From assembly GCF_024355225.1 (NCBI RefSeq), contig NZ_VCNH01000003.1, forward strand, positions 53,376 through 117,375: 64,000 nt of DNA, read 5' to 3'. Positions 16,501-24,591 of the stretch are shown here, one piece after another; position 1 is the first letter of the stretch; each line of letters starts with the position of its first letter. The position numbers and the translations under genes are program-made. The notes under the pieces are model-generated. The model had not been told where the DNA came from. It saw only the letters and a list, made by a program, of their open reading frames with translations, and did no database searches. The stretch is from Roseovarius sp. M141. GTDB lineage: Bacteria > Pseudomonadota > Alphaproteobacteria > Rhodobacterales > Rhodobacteraceae.

Positions 16501-16578
16501 CTCCTCGATCAGGCGACCGGGCAGGCGCAGATCGGTCGCAGCCTCGCTCGACGGCACCGGAGGCGCCACCGACGCCAT
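13516..16578 (-). CDS. Strawberry-notch-type (SNO) helicase-like protein, 5'-truncated
   Basis: 1020 aa from the ATG at 16578; the same frame stays open and coding-like up to about 16,757 ('VSDIYARYRPQRIEIAGAQEHPTPLVESIAM'), where it meets an unrelated ABC-ATPase. Superfamily-2 motifs: Walker A-like 'GDGTGCGKGR', DEAH box 'LAFDEAHAMQN', motif III 'VFYVSATG', and C-terminal 'FSDAGGTGRSYHAA' and 'QGLGRTHRSAQ'. Plasmid-borne family members are longer (about 1400-1500 aa) with an N-terminal methyltransferase-like domain; that part is missing here. Whether the remainder is expressed is doubtful, since no promoter region survived. An IS110 element lies just beyond its stop. Confidence 0.8.
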   Translation of the reverse strand: MASVAPPVPSSEAATDLRLPGRLIEEGHLSEAQLETILMANDAHARDLPGRFTIDEDQTRMTRRDDDPAARAYRLGYFLGDGTGCGKGRECAGLILVNWLAGRRKAVWISKSATLIEDAIRDWTDIGGSPADIQTLSKWKPDQPVTMGDGILFVTYATLRSAGKCGTTRLSQVLDWMGAEFDGVLAFDEAHAMQNAAGSEAGRGVKPSQQGLAGLRLQLAAPRARVFYVSATGATSVHNLAYAARLGLWGQGPEYPFPSRESFVSAMEAGGVAAMEVVARDLKTLGFYTARALSFDGVEYDVLEHALTPAQVEIYDAYAGAFRTIHHNLEAALTATGVNDASGQTNASAAKASAKSRFESTKQRFFNHLLMGMKAPTIIRAIEQDVADGYACVVQVVSTGESLLKRRLEAMDPEDELVEGALTPRDYVLSYLEQAFPIHARKLVEIDGNMVAEPLRDANGALVVSREALTLRDAAMMELMALAPIPSALDQILWAFGDDAVAEVTGRSIRPLKSQDGALFIEKRSASSNSSETRAFMDGEKDVLIFSDAGGTGRSYHAAQTAKNQKRRRHYLLEPGWRADAAIQGLGRTHRSAQVSAPFFRVCTSDVHGEKRFTSTIARRLDQLGALTKGQRETGSQGMFRAEDNLESPIARAALRGYYADLAAGHAAAMSYERFTDWTALRLIDQDGVLLEELPPIQRFLNRVLALPIHMQNALFAEFMTRIADQTERARAAGLLDLGVETLRGERIVQVSTEDLWTCPRSGAVTRIIGLEVTDPVKVLSAEEALNRNPDKLPMTNRASGRVALISSRPMQMYDEEIVTLMRKVTRPTGSAYVEEGKFQASVWEEIEPPEFRRLWDEEADSLPKVTTTRFYLLTGLLLPIWKDIPSGNERIYRVTPEGQGSMIGRTVSEDGAAALRARFMVGTPKTPQEMLTAALGSSAPVDLGRGLSLTRRRVAGVARLEIDGADRGTIEGLKAMGCFTEIIAFQLRVFVPHGEGVDTAAILGRIVGKGSSSRTDRAA

Positions 16579-16756
16579 TGCGATGCTCTCGACCAGCGGG
16601 GTTGGATGCTCCTGCGCGCCCGCGATCTCGATGCGCTGCGGACGATAGCGGGCATAGATGTCGGAAACGGGGGTGTTTTCACGCGGGTTGGAGAGGGAGG
16701 TGAACGCGAGAGGGACGGCGGCATGTGTCGTCGGTTTGGCGGTGGAGGATGTGGTA

Positions 16757-16867
16757 ACCCGACGGCCCGATCAGGCAGGTGATCCGGCCCTCGCGCAGCG
16801 CGCAGGAGAAATCGGTGACCAGCGGCACTGATCCGGCCCGGACCGTCAGATCCTCAACCCGCAGCAT
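16757..16867 (-). pseudogene. ABC transporter ATPase, cut after the start of Walker A
   Basis: From the ATG at 16867 the frame reads 'MLRVEDLTVRAGSVPLVTDF ... ITCLIGPSG', the normal first 36 or so residues of a nitrate/taurine/thiamine-type ABC ATPase. At about 16,757 the expected 'GKST' is replaced by sequence belonging to the strawberry-notch frame. The rest of the ATPase (about 200 residues) is absent. It overlaps the permease stop by 14 bp, so it was the last gene of the riboswitch-controlled transporter operon. Confidence 0.8.
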
Positions 16868-17623
16868 CGCGCCCCCTTGCATGTCCGTGGGCCGTGAGCC
16901 TCTCGATCAGGCGCAACGTGCCGAGCATCAAAAGCGTGACCGCGGCCGAGACGACGACGGCGGCAAGCACCAGATCGGCGCGGAAATTGTTCTTGGCGGT
17001 GAGGATGTAAATCCCCAAGCCCCGCCGCGCCCCGGCGTATTCGGCAAAGATCGTGGCCACGATGGCGTAGGTGGCCGAAATCCGCAGCCCGGCGAAGAAC
17101 GAGGCCCGCGCCACCGGCAGTGTTGCGCGCCGGAAGATCCGGCCTCGTCCCGCGCCCATCGCGGTCAGAAGGTCGAGATAGGCCTGCGGCACCTGACGGT
17201 AGCCCGACAGCAAACTGACGAGCATGGGAAAGAAGGTGACGAGGATGACCAGCAGCACCTTTGGCAGCATACCGAAGCCGAACCACAGGATCATCAGCGG
17301 CGCCAGCGCCACCAGCGGGATCGTCTGGCTGGCGACGAGCAGCGGCATCAGCCCGCGTTGCAGCCAAAGGCTGAAATGCAGGGCGACCGAGGCGCCGAAG
17401 GCGAAGACCACCGACAGCGCGAAGCCCAGCGTGGCGACCGCAAGCGTGGCACGCGTATGCGGTCCGATCCGTGCCCGCTCGATGACGAGCGAGCGCAGAA
17501 CGTCGGTCGGGGCCGTGGCAGGACCAGCGCCGAGACGCCGCTTGCCATGCAATAGATCTGCCAGGCCAGCAGCAGGGCCAGCGCGATCAGCGCGGTCGGC
17601 AGGATATGGCGCAAGGGGTGCAT
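16854..17623 (-). pseudogene. ABC transporter permease (ThiX/SsuC type), frameshifted
   Basis: The N-terminus from the ATG at 17623 (signal-anchor 'LPTALIALALLLAWQIYCMASG', then 'SALVLP') is in one frame; the rest ('APTDVLRSLVIERARIGPHTRATLAVATLGFALS ... TIPLVALAPLMILWFGFGMLPK ... GLRISATYAIVATIFAEYAGARRGLGIYI') is in another. Joining them needs one extra base near 17,515-17,522. The EAA-type loop is intact ('LLTAMGAGRGRIFRRATLPVA'). About six membrane segments are expected. This is either a true frameshift mutation or a base error; with the ATPase also broken, decay is likely. Confidence 0.75.
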
Positions 17624-17662
17624 GAAAGCTCTTGCCGCGAACCGGGCGCGGCGCAAGGGGTG

Positions 17663-18274
17663 TCAGGCAAGGCTGGGGCTGTTGGCCGATGCCGTGAGGT
17701 CGATGGTGACATGCCCCTCGGCGGGACCGAAGCGCAGGAACGCCTGGCGCAGCGCCTCGAAAACCGCGCCCGCATCGCCGCGCAACCGTGTGCAGAAGTT
17801 CTTGGACTTCAGGAAAGTGCCCGACCCCTTCAGGAAGTCGATGCAGCCATAGATTTCGTCCATATGCCGGTCCTGGCCCAGCACATAGAGCGAGAACTGC
17901 ACGTCGATGCCGACACCGAGATCGGGCGCGGCACCCACCGCCTCCCGCGCCAGGGCCTGACGTTGGGACAGGCTCTGGCCCTGGGCCTGCACCAGCGCCT
18001 CGCAGCAGCAGTTTGGGTCGTCCGGCTCGCCCGGGCATCCGCGCGACAGGGTGACATGCATGGTCACGTGATCGGGCTGCCGCGCCACGGCGGCAAAGAG
18101 ATCGCGGATCGCGTCGATCAGGGGGCCGGGCGCCCCGACCATGAGCGTCGAGACATCGTCGGTCTCGATCCGCAATGCGCTTCTGTGGGGATTGAGGGCC
18201 TCGAGCCCGGTGGTGATGACATCGACGAAATCCGACGTCATCGGATAGAGTGACACTTGTGCGCCTATGAACAT
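17663..18274 (-). CDS. ykoF: YkoF-like thiamine/HMP-binding protein
   Basis: 203 aa from the ATG at 18274, preceded by GAGGGA. The sequence shows two related alpha/beta halves: 'FIGAQVSLYPMTSDFVDVITTGLEAL' and 'GIDVQFSLYVLGQDRHMDEIYGCIDFLKGSGTF', matching the YkoF/YKOF-related layout in which each half binds thiamine or its pyrimidine (HMP) moiety. No signal peptide, so it acts in the cytoplasm. First gene after a TPP riboswitch and followed by permease and ATPase remnants, which supports a thiamine-precursor uptake operon. Confidence 0.8.
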   Translation of the reverse strand: MFIGAQVSLYPMTSDFVDVITTGLEALNPHRSALRIETDDVSTLMVGAPGPLIDAIRDLFAAVARQPDHVTMHVTLSRGCPGEPDDPNCCCEALVQAQGQSLSQRQALAREAVGAAPDLGVGIDVQFSLYVLGQDRHMDEIYGCIDFLKGSGTFLKSKNFCTRLRGDAGAVFEALRQAFLRFGPAEGHVTIDLTASANSPSLA

Positions 18275-18280
18275 ATTCCC

Positions 18281-18362
18281 TCGCTCCGCCGGCATTACCC
18301 GGATCAGCTGTGAAGGGTTCGCGCGGTCTTGCGCATCTCAGCTCCTGAACGGAGCACCCCTG
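18281..18362 (-). promoter_or_regulatory. TPP riboswitch (THI element)
   Basis: Read on the minus strand: GGGGTGCTCC, then GCTGAGATGC, GAACCCTT and the pyrophosphate-helix block GCTGATCCGGGTAATGCCGG. All conserved THI-box segments are present in order. It ends a few bases before the ykoF ribosome site, so thiamine pyrophosphate binding would most simply hide that site and block translation. Confidence 0.95.
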
Positions 18363-18494
18363 GATGACTTTAGGGTATCCCATGCACCCGGCGTGTCAAG
18401 CGTGACTCGCCACAGCCTGCGACAGGCCGCCTGGACCACCTGAGATGAACCTATAGAGTTGGCAGCGCTTGGCGACTGCAGTAACCATTCCACC

Positions 18495-20543
18495 ATGACT
18501 CGCGACTCCGTTCCCCTGATCGATGCCATCGCCGCCGCGCCCGATGATGCCGCACAGGCCCGACTGCTCCGCGATGGGGCCCGCGACCTAATGGCCGGTC
18601 CCGCTGCCATCCCGGATATCGCCACCGTCGCGCTGGAGTCGACCGACGATGCCGAAACGCAGGCGGCCGCGGCGCTCTTGTCCAGCGCGCTTGACGAGGC
18701 ACGGATGGCCCGGGAGAACGACGCGCCCGAGGGCGCGGCCCTGATCGACACCCTCGATGAGGCGCTGACAGCGCGGGACGCGGCCCGGCCGTTCGCGCCG
18801 GCCCTGCGCCTGCGTCTCGCGCAGATCTACGCGCGTGCGGGCCTTGCGCCGCCGGAATTCGCCATGCTGACCGCCGACGTCATGGACGGGGACGAGGCCG
18901 GGTCCGAAGAGATGCCCGATCTCGGCGCGTTGATCGACCCGATCCTGCAGGAGATCGGTGATGACCCCCTTCAGGTTCATGCCGCGCTTGTCGAGCTCCT
19001 CGCCGGGCTGCCGCCGGAGCTGGCGGCGATGCTGGTTTCCATGACGGTCGCGCGGCCGGGCGCGGTGGAGGCGCGGCTCGGTCTTTACTGGCTGCTCGAT
19101 GCACAGCCCGACCTTCGCCTCGCCGCCGCAACGGCGCTTGTGTCCCGTGCCGAGGCGGGGACACTGACGCCGGAGATTGGCGCGCTGCTGCCGACGCTGC
19201 GCAAGTGGCTGCCCGAGGATGCCGCGCGCGCCGCGCTCGATGGGGTGATCCGCCGGCAGATGCAGCATGGCGCATCCCGGACGGCGGGGCGCGGGCCGAC
19301 CATCCACCGGGCCGCCATAAGCCTGCCGGACGGTGCCGGCGCACAAAGCCTGATCGCCGCCGTCCAGATCGGCAGCCGACGCGCGGTTGCCATGGCGATG
19401 CTCAAGCAGGGCCACGGCGTGAAGGATGCCTTCGTCATCCCCTGCACAAGTGCGACCGAACAGAAGCAGATGCTGGCCCGCATCCTGGACGAGATGGAAA
19501 CCTTCGAGGACGCGCCGGACATGCTCGCCGCGATGCTGGCGCGCGGTCTCGGTGAGGGGCTGGAGCTGGGTCTGATGCCGGCGCCCGGCATGGTCGATCT
19601 GGCCGAAATCCTCGGCCCCGACGCACTGACCCCCGCCGCCGGCGATACCGAGGCCATTCTCGACGCCATCGGCGCGGCCGAGGCGCTCGAAAGCCTCCCG
19701 GCGCCCCGCCGTACCGCGCTGGTCAAGGCCAGCGCCGACTGGATGGGGCATTTTGAGCAGGCCGACAGCTGGTTCGAGGACACCGGTGCATTGCGCGACG
19801 CCATTGGCCGCGCGCGAACGGACAAGGGGCGCGAAACCGCTGTCTGGAAACATCTCGCGGGCCGGCGGGCCTGGTGGGCGCGGCAGTTCGCGGTCTCTGC
19901 GGCGGTGCTGAAATCAGCAGCCGGCGTGGACCAGGCGCTCTGGCTGTCCTTCGCCGCAGTAGCACAGGCACTGGTCGACGGGCGATCCCTGAAGCGGATC
20001 CCGATCATGGCCGACATCATGGCGATGACGCTGGACGCGGCCGCAGCGCGCGACGGGGATATTTTGCCGATATCGCGCTCCGGTGCGCCGGATGACATCG
20101 GCGCTCTGCTCGCCGAGGCCGGGATGAGCGCGGCCTATCTGCAGGGCTATCTCACGGCCCTGGCGATCGCACCGCTGCAGCCGTCGCCGCAGGACTGGCT
20201 GGGCGCGCTTCTCGGAGGGATCGAGTTTCCGGGCGAGGGTGTGATCGACCACCTGATGGGATTCCTGATGATGCAGGCCAACCAGACCGATGACGACGCC
20301 GCAGACCCGGAAATCGTTGCCCGCAACCTTACTGCCCTGGACGAAGACGGCCTGAAGGACTGGGCTGCAGGTTTCGACAACCTCGTGATGGCGACCCGTG
20401 GTTCCTGGCCCGCAAAGCTTCTGGGTGCCGACGACAAGCGCATTCTGCGCGACCTCAAGAAGATCGCCACGGGCGCCGAAGGCGACACGCTGCGCAATGT
20501 GCTGCCATCCTGGGTACCCCGACGCCACGAATTGCGGCGGTAG
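18495..20543 (+). CDS. UPF0149/YecA-family C-terminal domain protein (682 aa)
   Basis: The start is taken as the ATG at 18495 (MTRDSVPLID). The first 500 residues are Ala/Leu/Asp-rich helical repeats that look like an alpha-solenoid (for example 'LDEALTARDAARPFAPALRLRLAQIYARAG'). The C-terminal 150 residues hold the UPF0149 pattern 'WLGALLGGIEFPGEGVIDHLMGFLMMQ ... NLTALDEDGLKDWAAGFDNLV'. Function unknown; the family is cytoplasmic. No SEC-C zinc tail is seen. The TPP-riboswitch operon runs divergently from its 5' side. Not obviously part of any mobile element. Confidence 0.7.
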   Translation: MTRDSVPLIDAIAAAPDDAAQARLLRDGARDLMAGPAAIPDIATVALESTDDAETQAAAALLSSALDEARMARENDAPEGAALIDTLDEALTARDAARPFAPALRLRLAQIYARAGLAPPEFAMLTADVMDGDEAGSEEMPDLGALIDPILQEIGDDPLQVHAALVELLAGLPPELAAMLVSMTVARPGAVEARLGLYWLLDAQPDLRLAAATALVSRAEAGTLTPEIGALLPTLRKWLPEDAARAALDGVIRRQMQHGASRTAGRGPTIHRAAISLPDGAGAQSLIAAVQIGSRRAVAMAMLKQGHGVKDAFVIPCTSATEQKQMLARILDEMETFEDAPDMLAAMLARGLGEGLELGLMPAPGMVDLAEILGPDALTPAAGDTEAILDAIGAAEALESLPAPRRTALVKASADWMGHFEQADSWFEDTGALRDAIGRARTDKGRETAVWKHLAGRRAWWARQFAVSAAVLKSAAGVDQALWLSFAAVAQALVDGRSLKRIPIMADIMAMTLDAAAARDGDILPISRSGAPDDIGALLAEAGMSAAYLQGYLTALAIAPLQPSPQDWLGALLGGIEFPGEGVIDHLMGFLMMQANQTDDDAADPEIVARNLTALDEDGLKDWAAGFDNLVMATRGSWPAKLLGADDKRILRDLKKIATGAEGDTLRNVLPSWVPRRHELRR

Positions 20544-20891
20544 CTGCGCCGACTTGCGATCATGCATCGGCGGCGGAGGTTTGGCATATCCGGCCCACAG
20601 CCGCCGTTGGAACGCCGCCCGCGGTGCCGCAGAGCAGAGTCACCGGAGCCGCTGTCCAGACACGCTCCCGCTTAGCCGGGCGCGACGATGCCAGCTTAAT
20701 CGAGCGCTATCTCACGCGTTCCCCCGCCACAACCATCCGGCTGCTGCTCGCTGATCGCCAGTCCATCGGCACCGATCGGCTGAAATTCCCTGAACAATAA
20801 CGATATCTCCTTCGCCATACACCTGAGGGAGAATCTCCGCGGCACCACAGAGGACGGCCATTGACTGACTGTTGATTTGAGGTGTCGTTAC
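20544..20891. other. Intergenic region next to IS6 copy A
   Basis: This is 348 bp between the UPF0149 gene and the IS. A plus-strand frame near 20,630-20,800 ('IERYLTRSPATTIRLLLADRQ') may be a gene remnant but has no start and no family that I know. I see nothing else. Confidence 0.4.
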
Positions 20892-21701
20892 GGCATTGTC
20901 AGCTTGTTCTATCGCGACGTGACGAAGACCGGCGCCACCATCATGCGGCCATTTCAGCAGCACAATCGTTCCACAGACTGAACGCATCAGCCCGGGAGTG
21001 GCGATAGGATATTGCGGAGAGGCGATGGCGTTTCGGGCGGAACAGGGTTGCGGTCTGATCGTGAACGGAAAAAAACCGCTGCGCTTGGCGCGGAGATTTG
21101 AAGCGGCCCATGATCTTTTCTCGTCGTCTTGTGTGTCGATGCGACGCTTCCGACCGGTTGTTCAACCCCTTGTGCGAGCGGTGCTCGACGCTTGGGCAAA
21201 GCCCCCGAACGGCGACGCCATAGCTGCGCAGCTTGTCGGTCACGATAACCCGCGGCACGCCCCACCGCCGCATCAGTTTTCGAAGAAATCGCTTGGCAGC
21301 ATGGGCATTCCTGCGACTTTGGGCCAGGATCTCCAGCACGTCGCCGTTCGCGTCGACCGCCCGCCAAAGCCAGTGCTTCTGGCCCCGGATTGAGATCACG
21401 ACCTCGTCGAGGTGCCATTTGTCGGCCGGGGTCGGACGGTCGCGACGAATGCTGGCGGCGATCTGTGCTCCGAACCGTTGGCACCACACCCGGATGCTTT
21501 CATACGAGACGATCACGCCCCGCTCGGCCAACAGATCCTCGACATCGCGCAAGCTCAGGGCAAACCGATGGTACGCCCAGACGGCATAGGAGATGATCGA
21601 ACGAGGGAACCGGAAGCCCTTCAGGCGAGGCTGTGAAACTTGGCTGATCATGTGCGGTCGCTATGCATGAACCCAGGCAACGTCAATAACCTGACAATAC
21701 C
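20892..21701 (-). mobile_element. IS6-family insertion sequence, copy A (810 bp)
   Basis: The ends are GGCATTGTCAGCTT at 20892 and, on the other strand, GGTATTGTCAGGTT from 21701: imperfect terminal inverted repeats. The element is the same length and, as far as I compared it, the same sequence as copy B (49046-49855), but inverted. Flanking octamers are GTCGTTAC (left) and CTCCCTGA (right), so there is no target duplication. The right end is fused into the NDH-2 gene. Confidence 0.9.
20941..21651 (-). CDS. IS6-family transposase, copy A
   Basis: This 236-aa DDE transposase of IS26/IS240 type has an N-terminal helix-turn-helix ('LSLRDVEDLLAERGVIVSYESIRVWCQRFG'), then the catalytic core: first Asp in 'WHLDEVVISIRGQKHWLWRAVD', second in 'RVIVTDKLRSYG', Glu in 'NNRSEASHRHTRRREKIMGRFK'. 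All three are present and the frame is intact. The protein is identical to copy B. Confidence 0.95.
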   Translation of the reverse strand: MISQVSQPRLKGFRFPRSIISYAVWAYHRFALSLRDVEDLLAERGVIVSYESIRVWCQRFGAQIAASIRRDRPTPADKWHLDEVVISIRGQKHWLWRAVDANGDVLEILAQSRRNAHAAKRFLRKLMRRWGVPRVIVTDKLRSYGVAVRGLCPSVEHRSHKGLNNRSEASHRHTRRREKIMGRFKSPRQAQRFFSVHDQTATLFRPKRHRLSAISYRHSRADAFSLWNDCAAEMAA

Positions 21702-23198
21702 CTCCCTGAAGTTGCCGCTGGTGCGATCGCATCGCGGGACGCCTTGTCACCGCTGCGCCAATTGTTGCCCGGCGTCAAAGTGCGTCAGGCCAAAATATTC
21801 GCGGTCGACATCCAACGAAAAGTCGTGACGATTTTTCAGGGCGAGCAGAGGCGCTATACCGAAGTTGGATTCGATCATTTGATTATCGCACTTGGCCAGA
21901 CAAGCAACTTGGCACATATTCCTGGCCTAGCCGAACACGCCTTGCCGATGAAGTCGATGGCCGACGCCCTGGAATTGCGCAATCACGTCATCGAGAAACT
22001 GGAGCACGCCGATGTCACGGAGATGGCAGAAGTCAAGGGCCAGCTTCTGACGTTTGCTGTGGTTGGGGCCGGTTTTTCTGGCGTGGAAACAGCTGGAGAG
22101 ATAAAGGACCTAGTTGACCGGTCGCTTCAGTACTATCCGAATATCGATCCCGCCGAGGTCCGCGTCGTTGTCCTTGAATTCGGAGACCGCATACTGCCTG
22201 AATTGCCAGAAAGTCTTGCCAGTTACGCACAGATGAAATTGACGAAGCGTGGCATCGAAGTATTGCTTAATACCGGCGTGACCGAAGCCACGGCGACGCA
22301 GATAGTCACCTCTGACGGTCAGCTTTTGGGAACGAGAACAGTCATTGCAACCGTTGGAAACGCTGCGACCGAGGTGGTCCAGGAAATGAACCTGCCTCAG
22401 AAGCGCGGACGCATCTACGTCGAGCGGACGCTGCAGGTGGCGGGTCACCAGAATATCTGGGCATTGGGCGATGCGGCGTTGGTCCCGATGCAGGAAGGCG
22501 CGACAGAGGATGGCGATTTTGCGCCACCGACAGCACAATTTGCGGTTCGCGAAGCCCGCCTCGTCGCGCGGAACATCGAGACGGTGTTGCAGGGCGGAAC
22601 GCCCTCGCCATTCCTCTACAGGTCCAAGGGTGCGCTTGCGTCACTGGGGTCCAGTCGCGGCGTTGCAGAGGTGTTTGGCATCAGAATCACCGGGTTCGCG
22701 GCATGGATTCTTTGGCGCAGCTACTATCTGTCATTCGCGCCAGGCTTTGGCACCAAGCTACGGATCGCGGTCAACTGGCTGCTGGATTCGCTGATCAACC
22801 GCAGCACAGTTCAAATCAAAACTCGCAGGCGCGCCGCCGCCCGCTATGTCCGCTATCGCGCTGGCGACAAAGTATTCGAACACGGCAACCGAGCGGATGG
22901 CCTCTATTCGGTCCTTGAGGGCAGTTTCGAACTTATCATCAAGACCCCGGATGGGTCGGTCGCAACGCAGAGAACGTTTCGCCGGGGAGAGCACTTCGGC
23001 GAGCGGGTCCTGCTCGGCGAGGGCCTACGCACGGGATCGGTTCGCGCAGTGGAAGATTCGCGCGCACTGATGCTGGATTCCGACGACTTTCAGAAACTAA
23101 CACGCGGTATGTCGGCGTTTCGAATGATATTCGCAAAAGAACTGGGATTGGGCGAAGAGCCATCTCCGCGTTCTGCCGGCGAGGCCGGAGATGTTTGA
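21702..23198 (+). pseudogene. ndh: Type II NADH dehydrogenase with C-terminal cNMP-binding-like domain, 5'-truncated
   Basis: The frame is open from the IS edge ('LPEVAAGAIASRDALSPLRQLLPG'). The first 50-60 residues, including the FAD-binding GxGxxG, are missing. What remains: 'FDHLIIALGQTSN', NAD-binding 'FAVVGAGFSGVETAGEI', FAD-contact 'NIWALGDAALVP', a membrane-associating segment 'FAAWILWRSYYLSFAPGFG', then a Crp-type beta-roll (about residues 370-480: 'RYRAGDKVFEHGNRADGLYSVLEGSFELII', 'RRGEHFGERVLLGEG'). NDH-2 oxidises NADH and reduces quinone without proton pumping. It overlaps cydA by 8 bp, so it fed electrons to the CydAB oxidase. Confidence 0.85.
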
Positions 23199-24585
23199 CG
23201 CACTCGAACTTGCCAGATTGCAGTTTGCGTTTACGGTGTCGTTTCACATCCTGTTTCCAGCATTCTCGATTGGTTTAGCGAGTTTCCTGGCCGTGCTGGA
23301 AGGCCTGTGGATACTGCGGAAGGACAATACCTACCTACGTGTCTTCGACTACTGGAAAACAATCTTCGCCGTAATCTTCGGCATGGGTGTCGTCTCCGGC
23401 CTGGTGATGAGCTATCAGTTTGGCACAAACTGGGCGGTGTTTTCCGACAAGACGGGGCCGGTTCTGGGGCCGATGATGGGGTACGAAGTTCTATCGGCCT
23501 TTTTCTTGGAGGCCGGCTTTTTAGGCGTCATGCTTTTCGGTCGCAACAAGGTTGGGTTGCGCCTGCATTTCTTCTCGACGCTGATGGTTGCGGTCGGCAC
23601 TTTGTTCTCGGCTTTCTGGATACTGTCGGTGAACTCGTGGATGCAAACCCCGGTGGGTTATGCAATCAATGACGTCGGTCAATTTGTGCCTGAGAACTGG
23701 TTGGAGATCGTTTTCAACCCGTCTTTTCCTTACAGGCTGGTGCACATGGTGTTGGCGGCCTATCTGACGACGGCCTTTGTGGTCGGCGGCGTTGGCGCGC
23801 GGCACCTACTGTTGGGCCAGGGCGGCAAAGAAGCGCGCGTCATGTTTTCAATGGCGCTTTGGATGGCGGCGTTCGTTGCGCCGATGCAAATAGTTGCGGG
23901 TGACTTCCATGGGCTCAACACGCTTGAACACCAGCCTCAGAAGATCGCCGCGATGGAGGGTCATTTCGAAACACGTAAAGGTGCTTCGCTGATCCTGTTC
24001 GGCATCCCGGATGAAGAAGCCGAGACCGTCAATTGGGCTGTAGAGATACCCAAGCTTGGCTCGATGATCCTTACCCACCACTGGGATGGCGAGATTAAAG
24101 GATTGAAGGAATGGCCGCCTGAAGATCGTCCGCCCGTGACCATAGTTTTCTTCTCATTTCGGATTATGGTTGGGATTGGCATGGCAATGACGGCGATTGG
24201 GTTTTGGAGCCTATTAAGCCGCGCCATTTGGGGCATCGACCGTGCCAGGTGGCTGCAACGCGCCACAGTCCTAATGGCTCCCAGCGGGTTCATTGCCGTT
24301 CTTGCTGGCTGGGTCACAACTGAGGTCGGGCGTCAGCCTTGGACCGTCTACGAACTGCTAAGAACGTCGCAATCCGCCTCACCACTCGATGCACCGGTCG
24401 TTGCGACATCGCTGATTGCGTTTATCATCGTGTATTTCGTGCTGTTCGGTGCCGGAACCTATTACACTTTGCGCCTGATGCGGCGACCGCCAAATTCCGG
24501 TGAACCGACCGAGATCGCCGGTCCCGTGCGCACAGCGAACCGCAAGCTGATCGAGGGCATTTCTCATGTGAGCGGGGAGGATTGA
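23191..24585 (+). CDS. cydA: Cytochrome bd-type (cyanide-insensitive) quinol oxidase subunit I
   Basis: 464 aa. Axial haem ligands are recognisable: His19 in 'VSFHILFPAFSIG', the His in 'PYRLVHMVLAAYLTTAFV' and the Met in 'VAPMQIVAGDFHGLNTLEHQPQK', which also opens the quinol loop. The periplasmic Q-loop is short, the form seen in CIO-type enzymes rather than in E. coli CydA. 'GWVTTEVGRQPWTVY' is conserved. About nine membrane helices. The start overlaps the end of ndh; cydB follows after 6 bp. The oxidase reduces O2 to water with high affinity or under conditions that inhibit haem-copper oxidases. Confidence 0.95.
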   Translation: MFDALELARLQFAFTVSFHILFPAFSIGLASFLAVLEGLWILRKDNTYLRVFDYWKTIFAVIFGMGVVSGLVMSYQFGTNWAVFSDKTGPVLGPMMGYEVLSAFFLEAGFLGVMLFGRNKVGLRLHFFSTLMVAVGTLFSAFWILSVNSWMQTPVGYAINDVGQFVPENWLEIVFNPSFPYRLVHMVLAAYLTTAFVVGGVGARHLLLGQGGKEARVMFSMALWMAAFVAPMQIVAGDFHGLNTLEHQPQKIAAMEGHFETRKGASLILFGIPDEEAETVNWAVEIPKLGSMILTHHWDGEIKGLKEWPPEDRPPVTIVFFSFRIMVGIGMAMTAIGFWSLLSRAIWGIDRARWLQRATVLMAPSGFIAVLAGWVTTEVGRQPWTVYELLRTSQSASPLDAPVVATSLIAFIIVYFVLFGAGTYYTLRLMRRPPNSGEPTEIAGPVRTANRKLIEGISHVSGED

Positions 24586-24591
24586 TCCGGC

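Noticed and set aside
15262..16782. Long plus-strand frame (506 codons) opposite the helicase gene
   Set aside because: The opposite strand carries clear helicase motifs; this frame has none and is a shadow.
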